The notes under the pieces: model-generated
What the model saw: only the letters and a program-made list of their open reading frames with translations
What the model was told of the DNA's origin: nothing
The model's database searches: none
Position numbers and translations under genes: made by a program
Assembly: GCF_003172895.1 (NCBI RefSeq)
Contig: NZ_QGKL01000021.1
Coordinates: 1-64,000 of the forward strand
DNA: 64,000 nt
Direction: 5' to 3'
Source: Leucothrix arctica
Lineage (GTDB): Bacteria > Pseudomonadota > Gammaproteobacteria > Thiotrichales > Thiotrichaceae
In this document: piece after piece, positions 55,451-64,000 of the stretch
How the letters are laid out: each line of letters opens with the position of its first letter
How positions within the stretch are numbered: the first letter of the stretch is position 1

Positions 55451-55504
55451 AACAACTAGCTGTATCACTGACAGTTAGGAGTTTTGCTGAGTTATAGTCT
55501 AGCT

Positions 55505-56091
55505 ATGGATAAAAAACAATTGCCAGCTACGACGCTAACTACCAAGCAGTAGCAAAGCTACACCACTTACTGTCGCCTACTTGGTTGTATGAACTCATCA
55601 CCAAGCACTTCTCAAAAGGCAATGTGGTACTTGATGTCGGTTGTGGTACAGGCAGGGACTGCGATTGGCTATCTCTCAACGGCTATTTAACCACTGGTGT
55701 TGATGCATCGACTGGCATGCTTAACCTAGCCAAAGACAGCTACCCCAACATCAGCTTCATACAAGACTCACTACCCAAGTTAACCACTATAAAAACCGAG
55801 CAGTTCGCGAATGTGTTGTGTTCGGCTGTCATCATGCACTTGCCAGAAGATCAACTAGAAGAAACCGCTACTAACTTGCTTCGTGTTACCGAAATAGGTG
55901 GCTGCGTACTCATTACCTACCGTGGCTCGCCTTCTGACGATAATAGAGAGTCTGGAAAGCTGTATACGCCATTAGCACCCAACACACTCATTCAAACCTT
56001 TGAGCGCCTTGGTGCAACGCTTGTCAGTCATGCGCAAAACACCGAGGAAGAGCGCGGGCATGTTTGGAATAACTTGGTGTTTAGAAAGTAG
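55505..56091 (+). pseudogene. Class I SAM-dependent methyltransferase, frameshifted at its N-terminus
   Basis: The intact part (55585-56091, 168 residues from an internal ATG) has SAM motif I VVLDVGCGTGRDCDWL, acidic TGVDAS, and motif IV-like LCSAVIMHL. Upstream the same frame continues to 55522 with family-like SYDANYQAVAKLHHLL but has no start. An ATG at 55505 would supply one if the A6 run at 55511-55516 were A7, giving MDKKTIASYDAN. So either the gene has lost one A, or expression needs slippage, or the base is an error. Target unknown. Confidence 0.7.
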
Positions 56092-56103
56092 TGGTAACGC
56101 CTA

Positions 56104-56121
56104 ATGTTTCCCATGAAACAT
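56104..56121. repeat. 18-bp near-parS dyad, copy 2
   Basis: ATGTTTCCCATGAAACAT, identical and in the same orientation as 54166-54183, 13 bp after the methyltransferase stop. The two copies bound the antitoxin, DUF3037 and methyltransferase genes (about 1.94 kb). Confidence 0.7.
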
Positions 56122-56203
56122 GCGCACTTGCCATCTATCGCTTTGAGTATTAATCTGACATAACAGCTTGCTAGTTTTCTCTTCGGAAGTATCACTCCAC
56201 ATA

Positions 56204-57382
56204 ATGTCATCATACTCACCACAGCTTCCACAACACTCAAAACTAGACGTCGCAGCACTCTCGCGCTTATTTAAAAGTACCTCGACTTCCTACAAGTTTC
56301 TCTTCTTTTTAGCGATTTTAAACACACTTCAAAGCACACACAGAAAAGAAGGCGAACCTGTTCGCTTTGCTTTGGAAGATCTCGCGGTCGAAATGGCACT
56401 GCTTAGCTGGTATCCAATACAGTTTTATAAGCTCTCATTCGGTTGGCAAGATCAAGTCGCTAAGATCATTAGTCAATTGCAGTTTGACCCGTCGTTTAAA
56501 GCCATCACTAGTACAAGAGGGCAAACGCAGCTAAGAGCGGCAATCAAGGAACAAGCTAAAGACATTGGGCTTTACTCATTACTGAGATTTGTCCCGTACC
56601 GTCTGCTATCACCTTTTTATAGTGCTGAGTTAAGCGGTATTCCTGAGAAGAGAAAGAATGATGCGATTGCTGATCTAGCAAGCCAATACAACACTCAAAC
56701 TATTCCACTCTACAGTTTCGTTCAAGATCAAGACCAAGCCTGTATACAGATACACCCTGAGTGGGTTAACTACCTGCTACAAGCGGGGAACATCACCATA
56801 GTTAAAGACTGGACGCTGATGGGCTGGATTAGCTATCTACAAAAGCGTAACCCAAATACACCTGCCATTATCAACAAAGTATTGCCGCCGATTAAGCGCT
56901 CGTCGTTGAGTTCGCAAACCAGCTTCTGGAAGAAAATCATCGAGGCCGATGCTGGCCAAGACTTACGCTGTATATATTCGAATGAGCCGTTGCTCAATCA
57001 ATCATTCTCGCTAGATCACTTTCTGCCGTGGACTTTTATCTGTCACGACCAGATCTGGAACCTTTGTCCTGTGACTCCATCATCAAATTCGTCAAAAGGG
57101 AATAAGCTGCCTGCGGATGACTATGTTGAGAAGTTTATTCAGCAGCAGATTCAGGCGTTAGAGGTTAGCTCGAAAGTAATGTCAGCTAAGAGTTGGGATA
57201 AGATCACAGAGTCTTATGCGATGGATTTGCGCCTAGATCCTAAGTTGTTGCTGGACGAGAACGCAGTTCGGGATGCTTATACAGGTGTTTTAATGCCGAT
57301 GATGACACTGGCTAAGACGAGTGGGTTTGAGGCGAGTTGGCTTTATAAGAACGAACCTCACTCATCAGAAAATAACATTTAA
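56204..57382 (+). CDS. HNH endonuclease domain protein
   Basis: A 392-residue protein. The first ATG is 56204; a TTG at 56168 is in frame. Residues 1-240 are a helical N-terminal region of unknown fold. The HNH nuclease lies at about 265-315: RCIYSNEPL, SLDHFLPW (His of the first H), HDQIWNLCPV (N) and NSSKGNKLP. Such large HNH proteins occur in defence islands. The next gene, convergent with an end 15 bp away, is the Mrr/STAND protein. Nuclease activity is inferred from intact motif residues. Confidence 0.82.
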   Translation: MSSYSPQLPQHSKLDVAALSRLFKSTSTSYKFLFFLAILNTLQSTHRKEGEPVRFALEDLAVEMALLSWYPIQFYKLSFGWQDQVAKIISQLQFDPSFKAITSTRGQTQLRAAIKEQAKDIGLYSLLRFVPYRLLSPFYSAELSGIPEKRKNDAIADLASQYNTQTIPLYSFVQDQDQACIQIHPEWVNYLLQAGNITIVKDWTLMGWISYLQKRNPNTPAIINKVLPPIKRSSLSSQTSFWKKIIEADAGQDLRCIYSNEPLLNQSFSLDHFLPWTFICHDQIWNLCPVTPSSNSSKGNKLPADDYVEKFIQQQIQALEVSSKVMSAKSWDKITESYAMDLRLDPKLLLDENAVRDAYTGVLMPMMTLAKTSGFEASWLYKNEPHSSENNI

Positions 57383-57396
57383 AAAGACAGCTTATT

Positions 57397-59733
57397 TCAC
57401 ACTGGTACTATCAGGTTTGAAAATAAACTCTTTATTGAATCCTCATTAAATTCAATTTCAGATGATTTATAAGTTGGTACATTTTCAATAATTTCTTCAG
57501 CAACCTCTTCTTCTTCCAAATTATTAATTCGATCTTCAATTACTGTTTCAGCATCATCATATGAGTACTCCGAAACACTAGAAAGAGTTTTTAGTGACTC
57601 CAAATACTCTAATAATTCATCCTTTGTTTCATAGTTATCAATATGACTTTCAACTAATTCAAATTCTTGAGAAATTTGATTATCTATTTTATTGTAAACT
57701 ATACTCTTTATATCATCATACATATGATCATCTATATTACGTTTAAGCGCTATTTTTTCATCAACATCTCTCACCTCAGTAAGAGACAGTTCCAATCTTG
57801 ACTCTACTAATGCCAATAAGCTAAACATCACTGTTTTTACTTCCAACAGCTTTTTAAAGCGTTCCCCCTGAGTATCTTCCGATAACTCAAGCGATTCTGC
57901 TTCCTCAATTATATAATCAAGGCTAGATTTAACCATATAATAAATATACGGTAAATTATTTGCCTCCGAGCCCTCTAATAATATTGAATTATTTTTAAGA
58001 ATATCCGAAATCTTTTTAAGAAATAGCACTTCTTCTGAAGCGTACCACCAATTTAAAAGTAGCTCTAATCTTTTTATAAAACTTAAATTATCATAACTAT
58101 AAGTGTTTTTTCTAATTGAGGGAAGGTTAGAAAAAACTGTATCCAAATCATGAGAAAATTCTAAAAAATTTAACGCCAGTTCACCTCTCTTTTCATTACC
58201 ATAACCCATTACTTGATCTGTATATTTCCATAAATTATTAGCCCAACTCGGACACCATATATCTTTGGTAAGTATAGATAGTAGGTTTAGATCTCTTAAG
58301 TTTTCTTTCAGAAAATCTCTAATAGATGGATTTATAAAATCTATTTTTTTATTCTCAATTTTTATAAACCCAGACTCTAGAATCTGTATGGCCTCTTCAA
58401 AATCATTTAACCCCAAAGGCTGATTGTAATGGATACTAATTACTCTATGCACTTTATCATATGATTTTTTCAAACTATCAATTGAAGCTCCATATTGGTT
58501 ACTAAAATATAATGTTATCAATAAATCTTGAGACTTAGGGCTCAAACCTCTATACGGCTTTTTCCACACTACATCAGGTTTTTTTAATATATTATGTATA
58601 TGTTCTGGGTAGTCAACAGCTTCTATTTCTTCAGGCATATCACTTGAAACATAGGAAATAAGCCGAGGGTTATAGTTTGGATGGTCAATAATAGTTTTTA
58701 ACCAATCTCCTTCAAGCAGAGCCGCAAAGTGTTTCTGGCTTAAATTCGACACATTTAAATGCTGATAAAAAATTGATGCTTTAATACGCCTAGTATAAAT
58801 ACCAACATCTAAAATATACTTAGCAAGCTGAAAACGACTATGGTCAATATAATCCGAAACCAATCTCGCCTCCTCAAATATATGAGACCTCGTAGTGAGA
58901 ATAAACCTAGCATTCTTTGATTTTTTAATTCGATTTACAAAAGTAGCAAGCTCGGAGTCTTGTTCTGATAAAGATCTCTTACGTAACTCTATTCTCCCTA
59001 AAAAATCATCAAAGTAAAAGACTATAGGCTTATCTTTGCCTATTTTTGAAAATCCTTCTTCCAACGATCTGATCGCAAAAAAACTAAAATCGTTACCCAG
59101 GTATTTATATGAGACCATCTTTGCTAAGGTTGTTTTTCCTACTCCTGGTGGTCCCGAGATGATTAAGACTTTTTCACTTTCAAGCTTTGACAAAGCCTCA
59201 TCAAAGCTCTTGTTTGTAACATACATCTTAACCTGATCTAAAATTTCCTCTTTAGTAGCTTTAGTAAACTCCTCTAAACCCGAGTGTAGTACTTTTTCTA
59301 GTATCGCTGTCCCTGACAACCAGAGTTTAAAGTGTGACTTCAATATATCTGGGTGGGTTCTCAAAGCTCCTTCAATATCCTTTTGAGTCCAAAGGTCTTC
59401 GTCATACAGCAAATAAGGATCAAGAATTTTTTTCAGTTTATCCCATTGAGTCTTCGACAGAAGCTGGGATGTAAAAAACAAGTACCTCTTGGGTTTTAGT
59501 CTCTTTAAGTTTTTAACTTCTTTCTTAACAGCAGATACTAAAGAATCAAAACTTGAGCCAACATAATGCTTACATTGAATAACAGTTAAGTCATCCCCTT
59601 TCGAATGACGACCATCTTCACCACCATCCGCACCTGGCCCAAAAGCGGAAAACCTCATACCTGTTTCATATTTCGCAATATCTAAACAAAGGTCTTCGAA
59701 ATCTTCCCAAGAGAGGTTAGTTAAGTCGCTCAT
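57397..59733 (-). CDS. Mrr-like restriction nuclease fused to STAND NTPase (Avs-like)
   Basis: About 778 residues from ATG 59733 (AAGGA upstream). Residues 1-115 form an Mrr_cat nuclease: GPGADGGEDG (Asp36) and VIQCKHYVGS (Gln53/Lys55), a D...QxK form of the PD-(D/E)xK site. Residues about 175-420 are a STAND NTPase: Walker A SGPPGVGKTT (193-202), Walker B IVFYFDD (237-243), sensor ILTTRS. The 350-residue C-terminus is helical and lacks a known motif, in the place where sensor repeats sit in Avs-type defence proteins. It is clearly more AT-rich than nrdB next to it, a sign of transfer. Likely antiphage NTPase-nuclease. Confidence 0.85.
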   Translation of the reverse strand: MSDLTNLSWEDFEDLCLDIAKYETGMRFSAFGPGADGGEDGRHSKGDDLTVIQCKHYVGSSFDSLVSAVKKEVKNLKRLKPKRYLFFTSQLLSKTQWDKLKKILDPYLLYDEDLWTQKDIEGALRTHPDILKSHFKLWLSGTAILEKVLHSGLEEFTKATKEEILDQVKMYVTNKSFDEALSKLESEKVLIISGPPGVGKTTLAKMVSYKYLGNDFSFFAIRSLEEGFSKIGKDKPIVFYFDDFLGRIELRKRSLSEQDSELATFVNRIKKSKNARFILTTRSHIFEEARLVSDYIDHSRFQLAKYILDVGIYTRRIKASIFYQHLNVSNLSQKHFAALLEGDWLKTIIDHPNYNPRLISYVSSDMPEEIEAVDYPEHIHNILKKPDVVWKKPYRGLSPKSQDLLITLYFSNQYGASIDSLKKSYDKVHRVISIHYNQPLGLNDFEEAIQILESGFIKIENKKIDFINPSIRDFLKENLRDLNLLSILTKDIWCPSWANNLWKYTDQVMGYGNEKRGELALNFLEFSHDLDTVFSNLPSIRKNTYSYDNLSFIKRLELLLNWWYASEEVLFLKKISDILKNNSILLEGSEANNLPYIYYMVKSSLDYIIEEAESLELSEDTQGERFKKLLEVKTVMFSLLALVESRLELSLTEVRDVDEKIALKRNIDDHMYDDIKSIVYNKIDNQISQEFELVESHIDNYETKDELLEYLESLKTLSSVSEYSYDDAETVIEDRINNLEEEEVAEEIIENVPTYKSSEIEFNEDSIKSLFSNLIVPV

Positions 59734-59852
59734 AAAAATCCTTAAGTACAAAAAAAGTTAGTTCTTTTGATCGCAAGTTATTGATAAGCATATTAACAGA
59801 GGTTAACTAAGGAGTGTAAAAACTAACCTTAATCCAAACCTTAAACACAAAA

Positions 59853-59874
59853 AAGCCCGACAATCGCCGGGCTT
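59853..59874 (-). terminator. Intrinsic terminator of nrdAB
   Basis: On the minus strand AAGCCCG pairs with CGGGCTT (59853-59859 with 59868-59874), followed by a T run (complement of 59849-59854). It lies 33 bp after the nrdB stop. Confidence 0.85.
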
Positions 59875-59906
59875 AAAATGCACTTCTAGGGGTTCGGATT
59901 AACGAA

Positions 59907-61193
59907 TTAATCCCATTTCAGCGCGCCGCCCGTTTGGTATTCAGTAACACGCGTCTCAAAGAAGTTTTTCTCCTTCTTCATGTTCGCCTGCTCATCCAAC
60001 CAAGGACTGCGATTTTGTGCGCCTGGGAACGGCTCTTCAAGACCTAACTGACGCGCACGACGGTTAGCAATGAATCGGAACTGTTCAATATGGTCATCAG
60101 CGTTATAACCTAAGATAGGCTCGCGTAATATGTAACGTGCGTAGCTAATTTCAGCTGCTTCCGCTTCATCCCACATTTTACGAATCTCTTTAGGATCAAG
60201 CTTCACATCATTCTCAATCAAGATCTGCTTAACAACACGGATACCAAATGATGCGTGCATCACTTCATCACGCATGATGTATTGAAGCTGCTCAGACGTA
60301 CCCTTCATCAATCCACGACGCTGTAGCGAGAAGATTGGTGTAAAGCCGTTGTAGAACCAGCTGCCTTCAAAGATGCCTGAGAAGAACATGTATGACATAA
60401 CAAAGCTGCTTAGGTCATCTTGGTTAGTCAGATCCATGTCAGAGCGCATAACGTCATTCAAACGACGGTTAGCTAGCTGAATCTTCTGGTTGATCTCTGG
60501 CACAACACGGTAACGGTTATAAATCTCAGCCTGATCGATACCAAGGGTCTCGATGCAATGCTGGTATGTCCATGTGTGTAGCGCTTCTTCGTATACCTGA
60601 CGTGCCTGATAAATCTGTAGCTCAGGCGCTGTCATCTTCTCCATCACAGCTAGGCCGATGTTACGCATCGCCATGATGTCAGATGTTGTTAGGTAAGCCA
60701 GTACGTTTTCATAAACGTGTTTTTCAGCATCGGTCAGGGTGTGGTTGTAGTCATGTACATCCTGAGCCATGTTGATGTCTAGCGGTGTCCAATGGTTCTT
60801 GTTGGCGTTAAGGAAATAATCCCAAGCCCAAGGGTATTTGAACGGTGCTAGCTGGTTTATGTCACCTTGACCATTGATTACACGTTTGTCTTCTGAACTC
60901 ACGGCAGTCATGATCTTGCCTGTAACACCAAGCTGCTCTGCTTCCTGTTCCATGCCTAGTACGGCACTTTCAGTCACAGGCTCACTAGCAGGCGTTACCG
61001 CCGGCTTTGGTGCTTCAGGAGCAGCAGCGGCTTTCGCCGCTACTGGTGTAGACGTTACGCTAGACTCCTCGGACAGCACGGAGCTGCTCGAGTAGTTACC
61101 AAATGCTGTCGCAAGCTTTTCGGCAGGAGTCGCGCTAGCGCCTGTATTATTCGCCGGTTTTTTTGGCGCTATCGGATTGTCCCAATTTAGCAT
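59907..61193 (-). CDS. nrdB: Class Ia ribonucleotide reductase beta subunit
   Basis: About 428 residues from ATG 61193 (AAGGAG upstream; the longer frame from 61226 adds 11 residues over the Shine-Dalgarno). It makes the tyrosyl radical for NrdA. EEALHTWTYQHCIE holds a diiron Glu and His and the likely radical Tyr, aligned with E. coli Tyr122. Further metal ligands are in RDEVMHASFGIRV. The C-terminal tail ends TGGALKWD. Between MLNWDNP and the core at about residue 105 lies an 80-90-residue Ala/Pro/Ser-rich segment not in E. coli NrdB, probably disordered. Confidence 0.95.
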   Translation of the reverse strand: MLNWDNPIAPKKPANNTGASATPAEKLATAFGNYSSSSVLSEESSVTSTPVAAKAAAAPEAPKPAVTPASEPVTESAVLGMEQEAEQLGVTGKIMTAVSSEDKRVINGQGDINQLAPFKYPWAWDYFLNANKNHWTPLDINMAQDVHDYNHTLTDAEKHVYENVLAYLTTSDIMAMRNIGLAVMEKMTAPELQIYQARQVYEEALHTWTYQHCIETLGIDQAEIYNRYRVVPEINQKIQLANRRLNDVMRSDMDLTNQDDLSSFVMSYMFFSGIFEGSWFYNGFTPIFSLQRRGLMKGTSEQLQYIMRDEVMHASFGIRVVKQILIENDVKLDPKEIRKMWDEAEAAEISYARYILREPILGYNADDHIEQFRFIANRRARQLGLEEPFPGAQNRSPWLDEQANMKKEKNFFETRVTEYQTGGALKWD

Positions 61194-61280
61194 GGTGCGT
61201 CGTTCTCCTTTTTTGACGGCTCGCATTTAAGCGAGCTGCCGTACTTGTTTTAGTTCGGTTGGTACGAGTCAATTTACGAG

Positions 61281-64000
61281 TTACTGGCATGCATCACACT
61301 CCGGGTCTAGGATAGAACAGGCACTTGGGGCCGCGTTTGGCGCCACAATATCCGTAACTCCACGCGTAGATGCAACAGGCTCGTTACCTGACTTTTCCAT
61401 AGCCGTAGCACCTAACGAACGAAGGTAGTAAGTCGTCTTTAGACCACGGACCCAAGCAAGTTTATACAAGTTGTCCATCTTTACGCCAGAAGGCTCAGCC
61501 ATATAAAGGTTTAATGACTGACCTTGGTCAATCCACTTTTGACGGCGGCTTCCTGCTTCAACCAACCAACGAGGGTCGATTTCAAACGCGCTCGCATACT
61601 TCTCACGTACGTTTGCAGGGATACGATCTATCTGCTGCAAGCTTCCATCGAAGTATTTCAAATCGTTGATCATGACGTCATCCCACAGGCCAAGGCTCTT
61701 TAGCTCTTCAACCATGTATGGGTTAACGACGGTAAATTCACCTGACAAGTTCGACTTAACGAACATGTTTTGGTAAGTCGGTTCGATTGACTGACTCACG
61801 CCACAGATGTTTGAAATTGTTGCTGTTGGTGCAATCGCCATTACGTTTGAGTTACGCATGCCGTGCTCTTGAACACTTGCACGCAACGTATCCCAATCCA
61901 ATGTCTGCGACTTATCAACTTGTAGGTAGTCTTCACCACGCGCTTCTTGTAGTAACTCTAGTGAGTCGATTGGCAAGATGCCTTGATCCCACAAAGAACC
62001 TTTGAAGCTTGGGTATGCGCCACGCTCTTTAGCAAGGTTGTTAGATGCTGTGATTGCGAAGTATGAAATCGCTTCCATGCTGTTGTCAGCAAACGTGACC
62101 GCGTCTTGTGATGCGTATACTAAGTCTTGCTTGTAAAGTGCATCGTGGAAGCCCATCAAGCCCATTCCAACTGGACGATGCTGTAGGTTTGAACGACGCG
62201 CTTGTGGCACGCTGTAGTAGTTGTAGTCGATGACGTTGTCTAACATGCGCATTGCCGTGTTAACTGTCTTCTCCAACATCTTCATATCAATACCGTCAGC
62301 AGTTGTGTGCTTAGCGATGTTGATAGAACCTAGGTTACATACTGCAATCTCGTCTTCGTTTGTGTGAAGCATGATTTCAGTACATAGGTTTGAGCTGTGA
62401 ACCACACCTACGTGTTGGTTGCTGTAACGAATGTTGCATGGGTCTTTGAATGTGATCCAAGGATGACCTGTTTCAAACAACATGCCTAACATTTTACGCC
62501 AAAGGTCTAGTGCCTTCAGTGTCTTTGTTAGTTTGATCTCACCGTTAGCGGCTTTCTCTTCGTATTCTTTGTACTTCGCTTCAAACGCTAAGCCTGAAAG
62601 GTCGTGAAGGTCAGGGCAGTCGTCTGGTGAGAACAGAGTCCAGTTACCTTCTTCTGCTACACGCTTCATGAATAAATCAGGAATCCAGTTTGCGCTGTTC
62701 ATATCGTGCGTACGGCGACGATCATCACCTGTGTTCTTACGTAGCTCGATAAACTCTTCTACGTCGATGTGCCACGTCTCAAGGTATGCACAAACTGCAC
62801 CCTTACGCTTACCACCTTGGTTTACGGCTACAGCAGTGTCATTCGCGACTTTAAGGAACGGTACAACACCTTGTGACTTACCGTTAGTACCCTTGATGTG
62901 TGAGCCAAGACCACGAACTGACGTCCAGTCATTACCCAAACCACCTGCGTACTTAGATAACAATGCGTTATCTTTAATAGCATCGTAGATGCCCGCTAGG
63001 TTGTCAGGCAGTGTCGTTAGGTAGCATGACGACAACTGTGGACGAAGTGTTCCAGAGTTGAATAGTGTCGGCGTACTGCTCATGAAGTTGAAGCTAGACA
63101 GTAGGTCGTAGAACTCAATCGCACGAGTTTCGCGATCAACTTCGTTGATTGCCAAGCCCATTGCTACACGCATAAAGAAGATCTGTGGTAGCTCAAAACG
63201 AACGTCGTCAACGTGTACGAAGTAACGGTCGTATAGTGTTTGTAAGCCAAGGTATGTGAACTGCTGGTCACGCTCTGGCTTCATTGCCGCACCTAACTTA
63301 TTTAGGTCATAACGGCTTAGCTCGTCGTCGATTAGCTCTAACTCAACTGACTTACGAATGTATTTACCCAACATTTCAGGGTAAAGCTTCTTCATTTCAG
63401 CTTGCGTTGCGTCTGTAGGACGACCGTTTAGCAGCGTTAGCGCTTCAGTACGGATAGAGTCCATCAATAGGCGAGCAGCGACTTGTGAGTAGCTAGGATC
63501 TTTTTCGATCATCACACGAGTAGACATAACGAAAGCAGAGATAACGTCTGTCTCTTTGATGCCGTCGAATAGGTTACGCATACTTTCTGCAAGTACCGCG
63601 TCACCGTCAACACCACTCAAACCAGCAACGGCTTCTTTAACCACTTTCTTTAGACGCTTTTCGTCTAATGGCTTACGCTCGCCAGTCACTGTTGTTACGT
63701 GAATAACCGCTTTCTTTACTGCGCCTTTGCCTTTCTTAGGTGCTGCTTTACTTTCTTTCTCAGCACGTAAGCGTGAACGCTCTTCACGATACAGTACATA
63801 ACTACGTGCAACCTTTTGCTCACCCGCACGCATAAGTGCTAGTTCAACTTGGTCTTGTACGTCTTCGATATGCACTACTCCACCATCCAACATACGACGG
63901 AACAGTGAGTCAAATACTTGAGCAGCAAGGTCTTTTACTTCGATGTGTACGCGAGATGAAGCAGCGACTACGCCACCTTCAACTTCTAGGAACGCTTTAG
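61281..64000 (-). CDS. nrdA: Class Ia ribonucleotide reductase alpha subunit (5' end beyond window)
   Basis: The frame is open to the right edge, so the N-terminus is missing; the first in-window ATG (63893) is internal, since upstream codons continue a conserved ATP-cone-linked sequence. About 906 residues are visible. A regulatory ATP-cone is at the start (VTTVTGERKPLDEKRLKKVVKEA). The catalytic barrel shows SSCYLTTLPDN, SSNLCTEIMLHT, VCNLGSINI and the NSNVMAIAPTATISNICG loop. The C-terminus DPECDACQ holds the redox-active CxxC pair that is re-reduced by thioredoxin. It reduces ribonucleoside diphosphates. It is upstream of nrdB in the same operon. Confidence 0.97.
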   Translation of the reverse strand, partial: KAFLEVEGGVVAASSRVHIEVKDLAAQVFDSLFRRMLDGGVVHIEDVQDQVELALMRAGEQKVARSYVLYREERSRLRAEKESKAAPKKGKGAVKKAVIHVTTVTGERKPLDEKRLKKVVKEAVAGLSGVDGDAVLAESMRNLFDGIKETDVISAFVMSTRVMIEKDPSYSQVAARLLMDSIRTEALTLLNGRPTDATQAEMKKLYPEMLGKYIRKSVELELIDDELSRYDLNKLGAAMKPERDQQFTYLGLQTLYDRYFVHVDDVRFELPQIFFMRVAMGLAINEVDRETRAIEFYDLLSSFNFMSSTPTLFNSGTLRPQLSSCYLTTLPDNLAGIYDAIKDNALLSKYAGGLGNDWTSVRGLGSHIKGTNGKSQGVVPFLKVANDTAVAVNQGGKRKGAVCAYLETWHIDVEEFIELRKNTGDDRRRTHDMNSANWIPDLFMKRVAEEGNWTLFSPDDCPDLHDLSGLAFEAKYKEYEEKAANGEIKLTKTLKALDLWRKMLGMLFETGHPWITFKDPCNIRYSNQHVGVVHSSNLCTEIMLHTNEDEIAVCNLGSINIAKHTTADGIDMKMLEKTVNTAMRMLDNVIDYNYYSVPQARRSNLQHRPVGMGLMGFHDALYKQDLVYASQDAVTFADNSMEAISYFAITASNNLAKERGAYPSFKGSLWDQGILPIDSLELLQEARGEDYLQVDKSQTLDWDTLRASVQEHGMRNSNVMAIAPTATISNICGVSQSIEPTYQNMFVKSNLSGEFTVVNPYMVEELKSLGLWDDVMINDLKYFDGSLQQIDRIPANVREKYASAFEIDPRWLVEAGSRRQKWIDQGQSLNLYMAEPSGVKMDNLYKLAWVRGLKTTYYLRSLGATAMEKSGNEPVASTRGVTDIVAPNAAPSACSILDPECDACQ

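Noticed and set aside
56092-56121. Integron attC site after the methyltransferase
   Set aside because: GCCTAA followed by a dyad recalled an attC box, but no matching GTTRRRY core and no integrase were found.

Overview
The window is a piece of a gammaproteobacterial chromosome. The evidence is the partial 16S rRNA at the left end, the class Ia NrdAB, the DbpA helicase, the PA4780-type RIO1 kinase and the general gene set. Two complete TRAP transporters, large secreted carbohydrate-type proteins, a sulfotransferase and a moderately AT-rich composition suggest a marine heterotroph. Genus cannot be fixed from the sequence alone.

Layout. 1-1460: 5' two thirds of a 16S rRNA gene on the minus strand, with leader (boxA-like element) and two tandem promoters. 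1.95-7.1 kb: a small secreted protein, an orphan HNH protein of the TIGR02646/PtuB type, a RIO1 kinase, and a flippase/sulfotransferase pair. 7.14-7.53 kb: a decayed purU. 7.86-13.8 kb: an RNA-centred plus-strand run (NYN-LOTUS protein, dbpA, an RluA-type pseudouridine synthase) with small conserved proteins and a Rid-family protein. 14-18 kb: a 1.3 kaa secreted glycosidase-like protein. 18.3-23.3 kb: a TakP-like TRAP transporter plus its likely Cache histidine kinase and LuxR-type regulator. 23.7-30.9 kb: lipoprotein, giant DUF1800 protein, Tat-exported DUF1501 protein, degenerate ATP-grasp protein. 30.9-35 kb: a partner-switching pair (STAS protein fused to a binding-protein-like domain; PilJ/PAS/PP2C/HATPase protein). 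35.3-40.05 kb: GntR regulator, KduD-like dehydrogenase and a second TRAP transporter, a sugar-acid uptake locus. 40.1-46.3 kb: MATE exporter, then a polar amino acid ABC transporter with an AstE/aspartoacylase-type hydrolase.

46.5-49.1 kb is a mobile-looking islet: a DUF4143 ATPase behind a 23-bp-periodic repeat array, then the HTH/Fic pair called mobile mystery proteins A and B. 49.15-54.1 kb is an ethanolamine locus: eutB-eutC-amt plus a previously uncalled 54-residue membrane protein, with a divergent EutR-like activator. 54.2-59.75 kb is a defence-type accessory island: a Phd/UPF0175 fusion, a DUF3037 protein, a frameshifted methyltransferase, an HNH endonuclease and an Mrr-nuclease/STAND NTPase. 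59.9 kb to the right edge: nrdB and nrdA, with nrdA cut by the window end.

The most unusual items are the LOTUS-nuclease next to a DEAD-box helicase whose Shine-Dalgarno lies in a hairpin, the 23-bp operator-like array, the two identical near-parS 18-mers bounding part of the defence island, the STAS/binding-protein fusion, and the small Amt-associated membrane protein.
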